DNA of 64,000 bases, from contig JANQNG010000031.1 of NCBI GenBank assembly GCA_028279685.1, positions 124,001-188,000 on the forward strand, given 5' to 3'. The DNA is from Candidatus Nanoarchaeia archaeon (lineage in GTDB: Archaea > Nanobdellota > Nanobdellia > Woesearchaeales > SKIA01). Below the pieces are notes generated by a model. The model ran no database searches and was not told the DNA's origin. It worked only from the letters and a program-made list of their open reading frames with translations. Each line of letters begins with the position of its first letter. Positions within the stretch are counted from its first letter, which is position 1. Of this stretch, positions 9,766 through 19,232 are shown in pieces. The translations under genes and the position numbers were made by a program.

Positions 9766-10521
9766 TTAACACTTCAACTGATGAATATAACGACATCCTT
9801 GTTCAGCAAGATCTTTCCTAAACTCATCATATACTTCATTAGTATATTTTGGTTTTCCTCCACTCCATATCATATCAGCATCCGCTAAACCTCTACTAAT
9901 CATAGTAGATGTTGCTTGTGAAATTGCTAATTCTTTTGAATCACGATCCCTAAAAGATGGAGCATGATAAAATCTATATAAGTCTAAGAGAATGGAATAT
10001 TTTTGAAAATTCTCTTCAAGATGAGGAAACCTCAACAAATATTCAAATTTATTTGGTGAACCAACCTCATATTCTGCATATTTTTTCAAATTTGAAATAT
10101 CTTCTGCAAAGCCGTTGTCTGAACCAGCCATTATATTAATCTCAATGATTCCACCATAATACAATTTCATACGATCACTTATTTTTATTGGAGTTCTAGC
10201 TGCTCTTTCTGCTAATTTATCTTCTAACTTCGCATATTTTTTCCCTCTCTTAGTAAATCTATTTGATTTTTTAGATGCTTTCCAACATAAAGGCCACTGA
10301 TAGTTTCCACCGGTTTCACGCAAAACAGTTTTAGATTTATAAACTGAATCATCTTCATATAAAGCATATAAAGCACTTACAACTTTATCCTTATCATTTA
10401 CTTTGGCCGGAAAAGTTATAGTGTTCCCTTCAATTTCAAATCCTTCTTCCTGTAAAACACTCTCTGCTAAATCTTTATCTTTTTCTACTGCTCTATTCTG
10501 AATTTTTTTAATTAATTTCAT
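9766..10521 (-). CDS. Hypothetical protein
   Basis: 251-aa ORF overlapping the start of the downstream-coordinate lipoprotein gene (operon-like). Confidence 0.6.
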   Translation of the reverse strand: MKLIKKIQNRAVEKDKDLAESVLQEEGFEIEGNTITFPAKVNDKDKVVSALYALYEDDSVYKSKTVLRETGGNYQWPLCWKASKKSNRFTKRGKKYAKLEDKLAERAARTPIKISDRMKLYYGGIIEINIMAGSDNGFAEDISNLKKYAEYEVGSPNKFEYLLRFPHLEENFQKYSILLDLYRFYHAPSFRDRDSKELAISQATSTMISRGLADADMIWSGGKPKYTNEVYDEFRKDLAEQGCRYIHQLKC

Positions 10522-11054
10522 TTTTTATCGACCTCTTTTTTTATTTCATTCCAATCTATTTTTTCACCATTAACTTCTTTGATCTGATCATAGCTTAAAA
10601 AGAAAACATGATAGAAATTATTTGTCTCCTGATGAATCACATAAGTATGATTCAAATAAGCATGTTTTCCTAGTTGAACTTTGATAGTGTCTCCTTTTTG
10701 TGTATATTTATTGAAGAGATCTCTGTTTTTTTTAGAACTTGGAATATATTTGTTCTTGAAACTAGACTGTATCTCTATAAGAGGAGTATTCATGGGTGCA
10801 GAGTTATTTCCCGAAAAATATTTTTCCACCATCAAATCATTATCTGCATTATTCACATCTGTAAGAAGTAAAGTTGCAGAATGTATTACCCACTTATTTA
10901 TATAAAGATCTTTTTCCCATTTGGCTTTTTCAACAACAACTCCTTCAAGAGTTATTCCATCATATTCTTTTGGTTCTGGCAAATCTGAACAGCCAATAGT
11001 TGTGGCCATTGCAAGTCCAGCTAAAGCGTGTGTTATGTATTTTGTTAATTTCAT
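10518..11054 (-). CDS. Predicted lipoprotein
   Basis: Start at ATG 11054 after AGGAGG; MKLTKYITHALAGLAMATTIGCSDLPEP lipobox. Confidence 0.72.
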   Translation of the reverse strand: MKLTKYITHALAGLAMATTIGCSDLPEPKEYDGITLEGVVVEKAKWEKDLYINKWVIHSATLLLTDVNNADNDLMVEKYFSGNNSAPMNTPLIEIQSSFKNKYIPSSKKNRDLFNKYTQKGDTIKVQLGKHAYLNHTYVIHQETNNFYHVFFLSYDQIKEVNGEKIDWNEIKKEVDKK

Positions 11055-11227
11055 TTTTCTTACCTCCTTTTTATGGTGTGGATCAAGGGTACACTCTTGA
11101 CCCACACCACACAAAAACCATTTGATTTTTGTTACTGTGTAATGAGTAATACTAGAAGTTAAATATTTGCATCAATTTTTTTGTCAAAAAAGAATAAATA
11201 TATAAATATAGTAAATATAATATCAAT

Positions 11228-12181
11228 ATGTTCGATAAAACCGATCTGAAGCTTATTTATGAATTAAACCAAAATTGCAGACAACCACACACAGAACTAG
11301 GCAAAAAGCTAAGAATCTCAAAGCAAGTAGTACGGTATAGAATCCAGCAATTAGAGAAGAAAGGGGTTGTTCAAGGCTATCATGCAATGATTGATTGGAG
11401 AAAACTAGGATATAATGCAATAAGGGTTTACTTGAAATGGCAAAATATCAATCCAGAAACCGAAGAAGAAATCTACCAATACCTTAAACAAGATCCTATG
11501 TTCATGTGGACTGTCAAATTCGAAGGAGATATAGATATTGCGTTTTATTTATGGATTAAATCGATTCCTGAATTCTCAAAGAAATGGTATGATTTCTTGG
11601 AAAAATACAAAAAATACATCTTAAAGTATGAAATCTATGAATCAGTAAATATGATACATTATCCTATGAAGCCCTTAGTAAATGATTTTTCAACAGAAGA
11701 AAAAATAATAGGAGAAGAAGAAAAAGTAAAATATGATCAGAAAGATTATGAAATATTAAAAATAGTGACTGAAAATGGTCATATTTCTATTGTTGACCTA
11801 GCAAAAAGAATAGAAGTTACTCCAAAAGCTGCATTGTATAGATTAAGATCATTAGAAAAAAAAGGAATTATTCTAGGATATAATGCATTGATAGACACTA
11901 ATAAATTAGGATATAAATTCTACAAAATTGATTTCTATCTTAATGATTTATCTCAGTTAAATTCCTTACACGAATTTGCAAAACAGCATAAAAATATCGT
12001 ATATAGAATGAGAACTATTGGAGGACCAGATTTTGAAATAGAAGTTATGATAAAAGACGTTATTGCAATGAAAAACATCGTAGCAGAGATACGAAAGCAC
12101 TTTCCAAACATCATCAACAGATATCGATTCCATAGATTCGAATATACTATTAAGCAAGTTTATTTACCAGGAGAGAATTAA
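11228..12181 (+). CDS. Tandem-domain Lrp/AsnC-family regulator
   Basis: Two HTH+RAM units: FDKTDLKLIYELNQNCRQPHTELGKKLRISKQVVRYRIQQLEKKGVVQGY and YDQKDYEILKIVTENGHISIVDLAKRIEVTPKAALYRLRSLEKKGIILGY. Confidence 0.9.
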   Translation: MFDKTDLKLIYELNQNCRQPHTELGKKLRISKQVVRYRIQQLEKKGVVQGYHAMIDWRKLGYNAIRVYLKWQNINPETEEEIYQYLKQDPMFMWTVKFEGDIDIAFYLWIKSIPEFSKKWYDFLEKYKKYILKYEIYESVNMIHYPMKPLVNDFSTEEKIIGEEEKVKYDQKDYEILKIVTENGHISIVDLAKRIEVTPKAALYRLRSLEKKGIILGYNALIDTNKLGYKFYKIDFYLNDLSQLNSLHEFAKQHKNIVYRMRTIGGPDFEIEVMIKDVIAMKNIVAEIRKHFPNIINRYRFHRFEYTIKQVYLPGEN

Positions 12182-13263
12182 AACTCCATCAAACTCATCT
12201 GTCTTTTGCCGTCTATTTCGATGAATGGGCGAGCCATCTTTATTCTTGCTCCAAGTTTTCTTAGATCTTCCGCTTTCTTGATTTTTCGTTTACAATAATA
12301 TAATCGTTTAGCAGTTTGGGGACCTATTCCAGGGATGCGAATCAATTCTTCGTATGAACATTCATTAACATCAACTGGAGAATCAAAGTATTCTCTCGCA
12401 AGAACTAATTTAGGATCTTCTTTCGGTAACATACCGTCATCCATAATAGAATTGAATTCATTCATTTTGAAATCATAACAACGATAAAGAAAATCAACAT
12501 TGTACAATCTGTTCTGTCTAATCATTGGTTGTTCTTCTTCATTTTCTAAAGGAGTTCCTTTTACAGGCCTAAACCTTGAATAATAGAATCTTCTCAAATC
12601 CATTTCATCGTACTCCCATTTCATCATTCTCAGTACTTCTTTATCCGTCGAGAGATTGTTCAATATAACTTGAGTAGATTGGCCTCCTGATAAACTTAGC
12701 TTCTTTATCCAGGACTGTCTTCTTAATATATCGGTTTTGAATTCTTTTGTATCTGACAATTCATTCATTATACTTTTGTTAGGCGCTTCTATGTTAATAC
12801 TCATTCTATTGCTGACTTCAGCTGCACGTTTAATCATATCATACGATGTCCCAGGTAATACTTTGAAATGAACGTATCTCTTAAATCCATTTTTTCTAAC
12901 TAATTTTACAGCTTCAATCATTCTCTCAGTTTCTTTATCAGGATCACTTCCGACTCCAGAACTTAAGAACAGTCCACTTACATCCATATTCTTATTCAGA
13001 TAATCAAATATTCTAGCTAACTCTCCAGGTTTGTAAGCTACTTTCTTCTTAGCTCCATGATTACGATTAGGACAATATTTACAATCCTGTGAACAATTAT
13101 TGCCCATCAACGTCTTGAATATCTTGCATGTTTTATGCTCAGCTTTAGCGTGATAAATTCCACCTAAACCATTATTCAACTTGATCTCACATTGCTTAAA
13201 CCCACAAGTATCGTATTTTCCAGCTTTTCCAAGGACTTTGGCTTTCGATAAAGGATCCATCAT
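12178..13263 (-). CDS. Radical SAM protein with C-terminal helix-hairpin-helix (putative DNA modification/repair type)
   Basis: CX3CX2C motif in NNCSQDCKYCPNRNHG; C-terminal HhH ELIRIPGIGPQTAKRLYYCKRKIKKAEDLRKLG. Confidence 0.85.
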   Translation of the reverse strand: MMDPLSKAKVLGKAGKYDTCGFKQCEIKLNNGLGGIYHAKAEHKTCKIFKTLMGNNCSQDCKYCPNRNHGAKKKVAYKPGELARIFDYLNKNMDVSGLFLSSGVGSDPDKETERMIEAVKLVRKNGFKRYVHFKVLPGTSYDMIKRAAEVSNRMSINIEAPNKSIMNELSDTKEFKTDILRRQSWIKKLSLSGGQSTQVILNNLSTDKEVLRMMKWEYDEMDLRRFYYSRFRPVKGTPLENEEEQPMIRQNRLYNVDFLYRCYDFKMNEFNSIMDDGMLPKEDPKLVLAREYFDSPVDVNECSYEELIRIPGIGPQTAKRLYYCKRKIKKAEDLRKLGARIKMARPFIEIDGKRQMSLMEF

Positions 13264-13712
13264 AACCTCTTTTTTATCTCTTCTTGTAATTTCTTTATAT
13301 GCAAATTAAATTCTAATTCAAATGATTTCCAATCAGAATAAGTAAGTAGTTTTCCTTCATAATTAACAGAATTTCTTTTTAATCTGATAGCTTCAAGAAA
13401 CTTCCAGTTTAATTCTAATTCAGGATATTTGAAGCAAATGTATGTGTTTTTGCATTTATGATTCTCTGATTGTATTCTATCAAATAAAAGAAATGCTTCA
13501 ATAAGATTTCTTAAAGACTCGTAATAATCACGAAAAATAAAAGTCCAATCATAACTTTTTTTATCAATATTTATTTTATTTTTCTCGATGAAATTCAAGC
13601 TTTTCTCACTCATATCAACAAGAGATTTTATCAATTCAACATCTACTTTATTCTTCTCTCTGATCATGCCAGAAGACATGCATTTTTGATAAGATTCTTC
13701 TAATTTATTCAC
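13260..13712 (-). CDS. HEPN-like protein (putative partner of adjacent MNT gene)
   Basis: All-helical 150-aa protein with FLEAIRLKRNSVNYEGKLL near the C-terminus, resembling the HEPN RX4-6H region (H replaced by N); adjacent to an MNT gene. Confidence 0.55.
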   Translation of the reverse strand: MNKLEESYQKCMSSGMIREKNKVDVELIKSLVDMSEKSLNFIEKNKINIDKKSYDWTFIFRDYYESLRNLIEAFLLFDRIQSENHKCKNTYICFKYPELELNWKFLEAIRLKRNSVNYEGKLLTYSDWKSFELEFNLHIKKLQEEIKKRL

Positions 13713-13743
13713 ACATATTAGAGGTTTTAGCTATATTAAAACC

Positions 13744-14292
13744 TCACGCAAGAATGTCCAGTGACTGTAAAGAACCTTTCACTAGAAAACCTTCTGCAAC
13801 ATTTTTCATCAATCCAGATCTTATCTCCTTTATTTCTTTCTTCGAAGAAAAATGATGAATCTCTATCTCCCTTTTTAGTTTTCTTTCAAATGAAAATCTT
13901 CCGAAATCCGGAAGATCTCCATAAATAAATATATCAACATCAGAGTCTTTATACCAATCTCCCTTTGCCATGCTGCCAAAGAGAATTATTACTGAAGAAG
14001 GCAATAACATAAGTTGTTTAAACAAACCACTTTCTTCAAGTTTTTTTAATCCATATATTCTCTTCTTTGTCTGATAGACAAGATTATTTGATCCAGCAGT
14101 AAAATATGGAAATTTCCCTTTTTCTTTAATCCGATTAAGCAAACCTTCTTTTAGATATTTATTAAGCCATTTATTGAGAGCTCCTCTGCTCATCTTTGTC
14201 TTCTTGAGCAATTCCTCAAAATGCCAATGCTTGAGAGGACTCTCTTCAAATATCAATTGTAGGAATATTTCCTCTTTACTTGGACTAGCCAT
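13744..14292 (-). CDS. wHTH-fused minimal nucleotidyltransferase (MNT)
   Basis: N-terminal HTH, then VIILFGSMAKGDWYKDSDVDIFIYGD. Confidence 0.85.
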   Translation of the reverse strand: MASPSKEEIFLQLIFEESPLKHWHFEELLKKTKMSRGALNKWLNKYLKEGLLNRIKEKGKFPYFTAGSNNLVYQTKKRIYGLKKLEESGLFKQLMLLPSSVIILFGSMAKGDWYKDSDVDIFIYGDLPDFGRFSFERKLKREIEIHHFSSKKEIKEIRSGLMKNVAEGFLVKGSLQSLDILA

Positions 14293-14323
14293 AATAGTAT
14301 AGCTCAGATATACTATTTAAATG

Positions 14324-15304
14324 TTATCTCTCTAATTTCTTCAGAGGATAAGGATCATAGACTAGATCATCCTCGAACATTATTAAGAATTCTACATTTT
14401 TTATTATGGTGTTGAATTTGTCTCTTAATTTAGAAATCTCTTTTTGTAATTTCTCAGGGTTTTCTAATTCAAGAGTTATTTCAAAATTCCATTCTCCAAC
14501 AGTTTCTATTGCTAGAATCATATTTTGATTTTCATTAACGTATGAGAATAAATTATTTCTCGCTTTTTCGTCCATATTTTGGAGTTTAATTAATAATCTA
14601 TAGCTTTGCATCCCATAGTTTTGAGATTTAATATAAGCAGAATAACCTTGTATTATCTCTCTTTTTTCTAGCTGCTTAATTCGCAAAGCAATCGTACTAG
14701 CAGGTTTTTTTAAAATTTTAGCTAATTCAACAACATTAATTCTCGCATTGATTGATAAAATAGATAATATATTCTCGTCGAGTTCATCTAACGTTTCTAT
14801 TTCTGGCTCTTTTCCAAAATGGGGAGCAATTAATTCTGTTTTTGTTCCCATTAAATAATCTCTTTTATGCTGTCTTAATTCTGTTCTTATTGAGATTGTG
14901 TTATCAATTAAGTGATTTCCATACTTTGTAAGAATATTGTAATATATTTTATTGAATTGAACTATATTTTCCGCCATAATTCCAAAAACCATATCATATT
15001 TTCCTCCAATTAATGCAATCCAATATAATTCTGGAATATTTGCAAGATAAGCTATAATTTCCTGCTTCAATTCTTCATCCATATTTTGGAATCTTGAATA
15101 AACAGCATATCCTGTGTATCCTAATTTTGCAAAATTGACTAAAGTAGTGTAACGTTTTATTATTCTTTTTTTCTCTAACTGTTTTATTCTGTAGATTGTT
15201 GTTTCTTTAGATAATTGAGCCTTTCTTCCTATTTCCTGAAATGTGGCTCTAGCGTTCAAATCCAGCTCAGAAAGTATTCTTCGATCTTTTACATCTAAGT
15301 TCAT
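14324..15304 (-). CDS. Tandem-domain Lrp/AsnC-family regulator
   Basis: LDVKDRRILSELDLNARATFQEIGRKAQLSKETTIYRIKQLEKKRIIKRY and LDENILSILSINARINVVELAKILKKPASTIALRIKQLEKREIIQGY. Confidence 0.9.
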   Translation of the reverse strand: MNLDVKDRRILSELDLNARATFQEIGRKAQLSKETTIYRIKQLEKKRIIKRYTTLVNFAKLGYTGYAVYSRFQNMDEELKQEIIAYLANIPELYWIALIGGKYDMVFGIMAENIVQFNKIYYNILTKYGNHLIDNTISIRTELRQHKRDYLMGTKTELIAPHFGKEPEIETLDELDENILSILSINARINVVELAKILKKPASTIALRIKQLEKREIIQGYSAYIKSQNYGMQSYRLLIKLQNMDEKARNNLFSYVNENQNMILAIETVGEWNFEITLELENPEKLQKEISKLRDKFNTIIKNVEFLIMFEDDLVYDPYPLKKLER

Positions 15305-15432
15305 ATTTTACTAAAACACATGAATTCTATATAAATATTGTGATTTATGAGAAAATTTTGAAGAAAATTTAATATATAACAATTAATTACCATTGTTAGA
15401 TAATAAAAAATCATCAAAAGAGGATAAAAAAA

Positions 15433-15918
15433 ATGGTAAAAATAGGAATTGTTGAAGACAGTATAGGAGATATAATTGGGAGATATTCTTTTTTGACAGA
15501 AGAACATGATGTTCATGTGCTTTACAGAGATTATTATTCCTTTGATTCTTCAGAATTCGCTAAAAACATTCAAAATATAAGTGAAGAAGGATTTGATTCC
15601 AAAAAAATACTAATATCGATGAGGTACCCCCCGGAAAGTTCTCGTGAAAAGAGAAAATTTAGAAAACTAGGATTGCCAACAGAATCAGTAGAATGGCTTC
15701 CCGATGATTTGGATGTGTATTTTGTAGATGGATTACAAGGAGCTTGGGAAAATTACACTGAAAAATATGGAAAAGAAAGAACCCATATCATAAGTGGCGA
15801 TCCACACGTTATTGAGAAAGCTAAGTATTATGGATGTAATGCAAAAGAAAATTACCACGAAACTAGACCATACATAGAACGAGTTATTTCTCAACTGACC
15901 GAATCATTGGAGAAATAA
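15433..15918 (+). CDS. Hypothetical protein, receiver-like/Rossmann-type fold possible
   Basis: MVKIGIVEDSIGDIIGRYSFL start with strand-helix pattern; no conserved catalytic motif recognised. Confidence 0.5.
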   Translation: MVKIGIVEDSIGDIIGRYSFLTEEHDVHVLYRDYYSFDSSEFAKNIQNISEEGFDSKKILISMRYPPESSREKRKFRKLGLPTESVEWLPDDLDVYFVDGLQGAWENYTEKYGKERTHIISGDPHVIEKAKYYGCNAKENYHETRPYIERVISQLTESLEK

Positions 15919-15938
15919 AAAGAAATATGTCCAGTGAG

Positions 15939-17231
15939 TTAATTCCAACATTCCAAACAAAGTTTCTCTCTTGAGAACGTTGTTGCCTCTTCTAAATCTC
16001 TAACAGTAGCAAATTCTAAGCTATCTAATGCTAACGTTTTTCTTATTTCTTCAATAGAAATTCTCTGTGCAATACAATCTTCGTCTTTTTTTGTCGTTTT
16101 TCCATACATGCAAGCATGCATTAAAGGAGGGCAAGCAATTCTTGCATGAACCTCAAGTGCGCCATGTCTTCTTAATTCTTCAACTCTGTTAAGCATTTGC
16201 GTTCCTCTGACAATACTATCATCCACTATAACAATTCTTTTTCCTTTTATAGAGGATTTCACAGGAATTAATTTTGTTTTTGCTTCTTTATCTCTTGCTG
16301 ATTGTTCTCCAGGAGTATAACTCCTATCAGAATAATCAAACCTTACGAATACTTCTTCATAGGGTATTCCAGATTCTTCTGAATATCCTATTGCGTGCCA
16401 TCTCCCAGAGTTTGGAACTGGAGAAACAATATCTGCATCTACATGATAATTTTTAGCTAAAATCCTACCCATATTTTTTCTAACCTCTGAGACACTTACT
16501 CCATCTATAATTGAGGTAGGATATGCTGTGTATATCCATTCAAAAGTGCAATACTTTGGTGATTGTATATTCAGATTTCCTACTGTCTGGATTCCTTCAC
16601 CGTTTATACAAACAACTTCTCCAGGTTCAACATCTCTTACTATTTCAAATCCTGTATTTTCAAAAGAAGTACTTTCAGAGGATACAATATAACTTCCGTT
16701 CTTTCTACCTAAAATTAAAGGTTTTCGACCCCACCCTCTTGCAGCATATATTTTACCTTCTTTTAGAGAAATAACAGCAAAGTCTCCTTTTATCTCTGCA
16801 AGAAGCCTTTCAATACCTCTTTCAAATTCTGCTTCACTAGAAATTATTTTTGATAATAAAGCAATGTCTTTAATCTCATTTAAATCATAATAACCGGAAA
16901 AACTAACTCCTGATTTTAACAATCTATCTTTTAACTTATCAGACTCCATAATATTTCCATCAAAGCAAGTAACAAATCCTCCTGCTCTTGATAGCTCAGA
17001 AAGAGGCTGCCTTTCACCAGAGACTGCTCCAATTCCATAATTTCCGTATAAATTATCAACTGAAAATTGTTGTTTTACAATTCCTTTATGGGTTCCTCCA
17101 GTAGTCTTTTCTCCTCCTTTTAAAATCAGTCCGCAATAATCTTGAGCTCTATGTTGCAGATAATGAGTTCCCAAGACCAAATCCTTTGCACAATCCCCCT
17201 GAGAAAAAATACCACATATCCCTGCCATCAT
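15939..17231 (-). CDS. purF: PurF-like amidophosphoribosyltransferase
   Basis: N-terminal Ntn-type GICGIFSQGDCAKDLVLGTHYLQHRAQDYCG; PRPP loop RIVIVDDSIVRGTQML. Confidence 0.85.
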   Translation of the reverse strand: MMAGICGIFSQGDCAKDLVLGTHYLQHRAQDYCGLILKGGEKTTGGTHKGIVKQQFSVDNLYGNYGIGAVSGERQPLSELSRAGGFVTCFDGNIMESDKLKDRLLKSGVSFSGYYDLNEIKDIALLSKIISSEAEFERGIERLLAEIKGDFAVISLKEGKIYAARGWGRKPLILGRKNGSYIVSSESTSFENTGFEIVRDVEPGEVVCINGEGIQTVGNLNIQSPKYCTFEWIYTAYPTSIIDGVSVSEVRKNMGRILAKNYHVDADIVSPVPNSGRWHAIGYSEESGIPYEEVFVRFDYSDRSYTPGEQSARDKEAKTKLIPVKSSIKGKRIVIVDDSIVRGTQMLNRVEELRRHGALEVHARIACPPLMHACMYGKTTKKDEDCIAQRISIEEIRKTLALDSLEFATVRDLEEATTFSREKLCLECWN

Positions 17232-17340
17232 CTATACGTTTTTTCCATGTATTTAAATTATGTTGTGATGAAAACTATTATAACTACTTAATAACGTATT
17301 TATTGAAAAAACATATAAACTCATTAGTCTCTATTCTAGC

Positions 17341-17688
17341 ATGCCAAAGAAGAAAAAGAAGCCTAATAAAATCCTCTACTGGATTCCTAGAGTGATTATG
17401 ATATTGTATCTTGCTCTTCTTTTGCTTTTGTCGTTTGATAAAACAGGAGAAACATTCTGGGAGAATATATTGGGCATTCTCATTCAACTTATACTTCCTG
17501 CAGTATTTCTGGTGTTCTTACTCTATACTTGGAAGAAACCACTCTGGGGAGGAATTGCACTTATCGTCTTAGGAATCATAACATTCTTTGCATTCGGCAC
17601 CTATAAAGAAATAATTACCTTCCTTACAATAACTCTTCCTGTACTTTTCTCAGGCATATTGTTTGTTATTGAAGGTAAGAAGAAATAG
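17341..17688 (+). CDS. Small membrane protein
   Basis: 115 aa, several hydrophobic segments, Lys-rich N-terminus. Confidence 0.55.
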   Translation: MPKKKKKPNKILYWIPRVIMILYLALLLLLSFDKTGETFWENILGILIQLILPAVFLVFLLYTWKKPLWGGIALIVLGIITFFAFGTYKEIITFLTITLPVLFSGILFVIEGKKK

Positions 17689-17763
17689 CTGAAAATCTTC
17701 CGGATTATTTCACTAGACATCGACGGTAAGTATGCTTATTAATGATTTTATTCTACCAAGAAT

Positions 17764-18183
17764 ATGAAATATTATATTGACACATGCATATGGCTTAATC
17801 TATTCAAGAAAGAAGGAGATCCATCAAAAGGAGTTCCTTACTGGGAGATAGCAGAAAGATTTATAGAAGAAGTAATTTCATTTGGGGATAAAATTTATTT
17901 TTCTGGTATCATACTTAAAGAGATAAAAAATAAACTTCCAGAAGAAAAATACGAAGAAAGCATTATTTATTTGAAAGAAAAATCATTAAAAATTAACTTA
18001 ATAGAAGATGACTATTCATTTGCTAGAAAACTAGAATCTGAATGGGAATATGAAATAGGCTTTTATGATTGTATTCATGTTGCAGTGTGCAAAAGATTAG
18101 AAATGATTTTAGTAACGAGAGATAAAGCACTCATCAAAGAAGCAAAGAAATATATTTCTGTAATTAGACCTGAGGAGTTATAA
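17764..18183 (+). CDS. PIN-domain protein (VapC-like)
   Basis: MKYYIDTCIWLNLFKKEGD ... YDCIHVAVCKRLEMILVTRDKALIKEAKK. Confidence 0.82.
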   Translation: MKYYIDTCIWLNLFKKEGDPSKGVPYWEIAERFIEEVISFGDKIYFSGIILKEIKNKLPEEKYEESIIYLKEKSLKINLIEDDYSFARKLESEWEYEIGFYDCIHVAVCKRLEMILVTRDKALIKEAKKYISVIRPEEL

Positions 18184-18519
18184 GTTGTTGACTTCTTCCA
18201 TTAATTTCTTATAATCATCAAAGCTCTTTATCTCTTTAGATAATTTCTTTCTTATTTCTCTAACCTCTTTTACAGAATCTCCTGTGTTTGGAATGATTCC
18301 TACCATACTTCTAATATCTTTTTCAATAACAAATCTCCTCACCGCATCACGAATAACATCAGATCTGTTGGCGTAAATTCCTTCTTTGACTAATTCATCC
18401 ATTCTTTTAATTAAGCCATGATTCATCCTGATTTGCATCGTTTCCATCACCATCGTAATGTTCATGTAATTGTTCTGATATTTAAATGTTTCGATTACAC
18501 AACCACTAGACATGCTCAA
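18178..18519 (-). CDS. Ribbon-helix-helix (CopG-like) protein
   Basis: METMQIRMNHGLIKRMDELVKEGIYANRSDVIRDAVRRFVIEK. Confidence 0.82.
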   Translation of the reverse strand: MSMSSGCVIETFKYQNNYMNITMVMETMQIRMNHGLIKRMDELVKEGIYANRSDVIRDAVRRFVIEKDIRSMVGIIPNTGDSVKEVREIRKKLSKEIKSFDDYKKLMEEVNNL

Positions 18520-18573
18520 GTCAGCTATATAAACAACGCATGATATTCTTCAGTAAATCAATGAGGTGAAAAC

Positions 18574-19038
18574 ATGGATTATGAAATCAAGGAAAAAGAT
18601 GCGTTTACTGTTGTTGGTATGGAGATCAAAACCACTATGAAAGATGCTCCTAAGGATTGTAGCACAATCTGGGAGAAGTTTATGCCAAGGATGCATGAGA
18701 TCAAGAATCCAGTGCCGAAAGTAGCGTATGGTTTATGCAAGGATACTCCTGAGGAAGGATTTGATTTCAAATACTGGGCAGCATTAGAGGTAACTAAAGT
18801 AGAAGATGTTCCTGAAGGAATGGTTGAAGTAAATGTGCCAAAAGCAAAATATGCTGTATTCATCCATAAAGGAAAAATGTGTGATGTCGGCCAGACATGG
18901 GGAAAGATCTACTGTGAATGGTTCAAAGAATCTAAATACAAACCAGGACCAATTGGCTTCGAATACTGCGAAGAAGACAAGATCAAAGACATAGAGAATG
19001 TTGAAGTAGAGTTATGGTGTCAGATCGTGGATAAGTAA
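18574..19038 (+). CDS. GyrI-like / AraC-type effector-binding domain protein
   Basis: FTVVGMEIKTTMKDAPKDCSTIWEKFMPRMHEI ... KAKYAVFIHKGKMCDVGQTWGKIYCEWFKESKY ... VELWCQIV. Confidence 0.78.
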   Translation: MDYEIKEKDAFTVVGMEIKTTMKDAPKDCSTIWEKFMPRMHEIKNPVPKVAYGLCKDTPEEGFDFKYWAALEVTKVEDVPEGMVEVNVPKAKYAVFIHKGKMCDVGQTWGKIYCEWFKESKYKPGPIGFEYCEEDKIKDIENVEVELWCQIVDK

Positions 19039-19050
19039 AACTGTAAGAAG

Positions 19051-19143
19051 CATCACCTCCTAGCGAAGCCTTATTTTTATGATACGAAAACGCTAAAATC
19101 GTTTTGAAGGATTAAGTTAGGGTTCTGGCGGAGCGAGGTGATG
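19051..19143 (+). repeat. Palindromic structured element, family copy E1
   Basis: CATCACCTC / GAGGTGATG terminal stem enclosing CTAGCGAAG ... CGGAGC. Confidence 0.6.
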
Positions 19144-19162
19144 TGTTTTGTTAAATCAGCAC

Positions 19163-19201
19163 TTACCCTTTATTTTTTTATTTTAAAAAAGAAAGGGTAA
19201 A
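19163..19201. repeat. Hairpin direct repeat flanking fic gene, left copy
   Basis: TTACCCTTTATTTTTTTATTTTAAAAAAGAAAGGGTAAA; near-identical to 20240-20278. Confidence 0.85.
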
Positions 19202-19232
19202 ATTTATAAACTATTAGAACTTACCAACCCAT

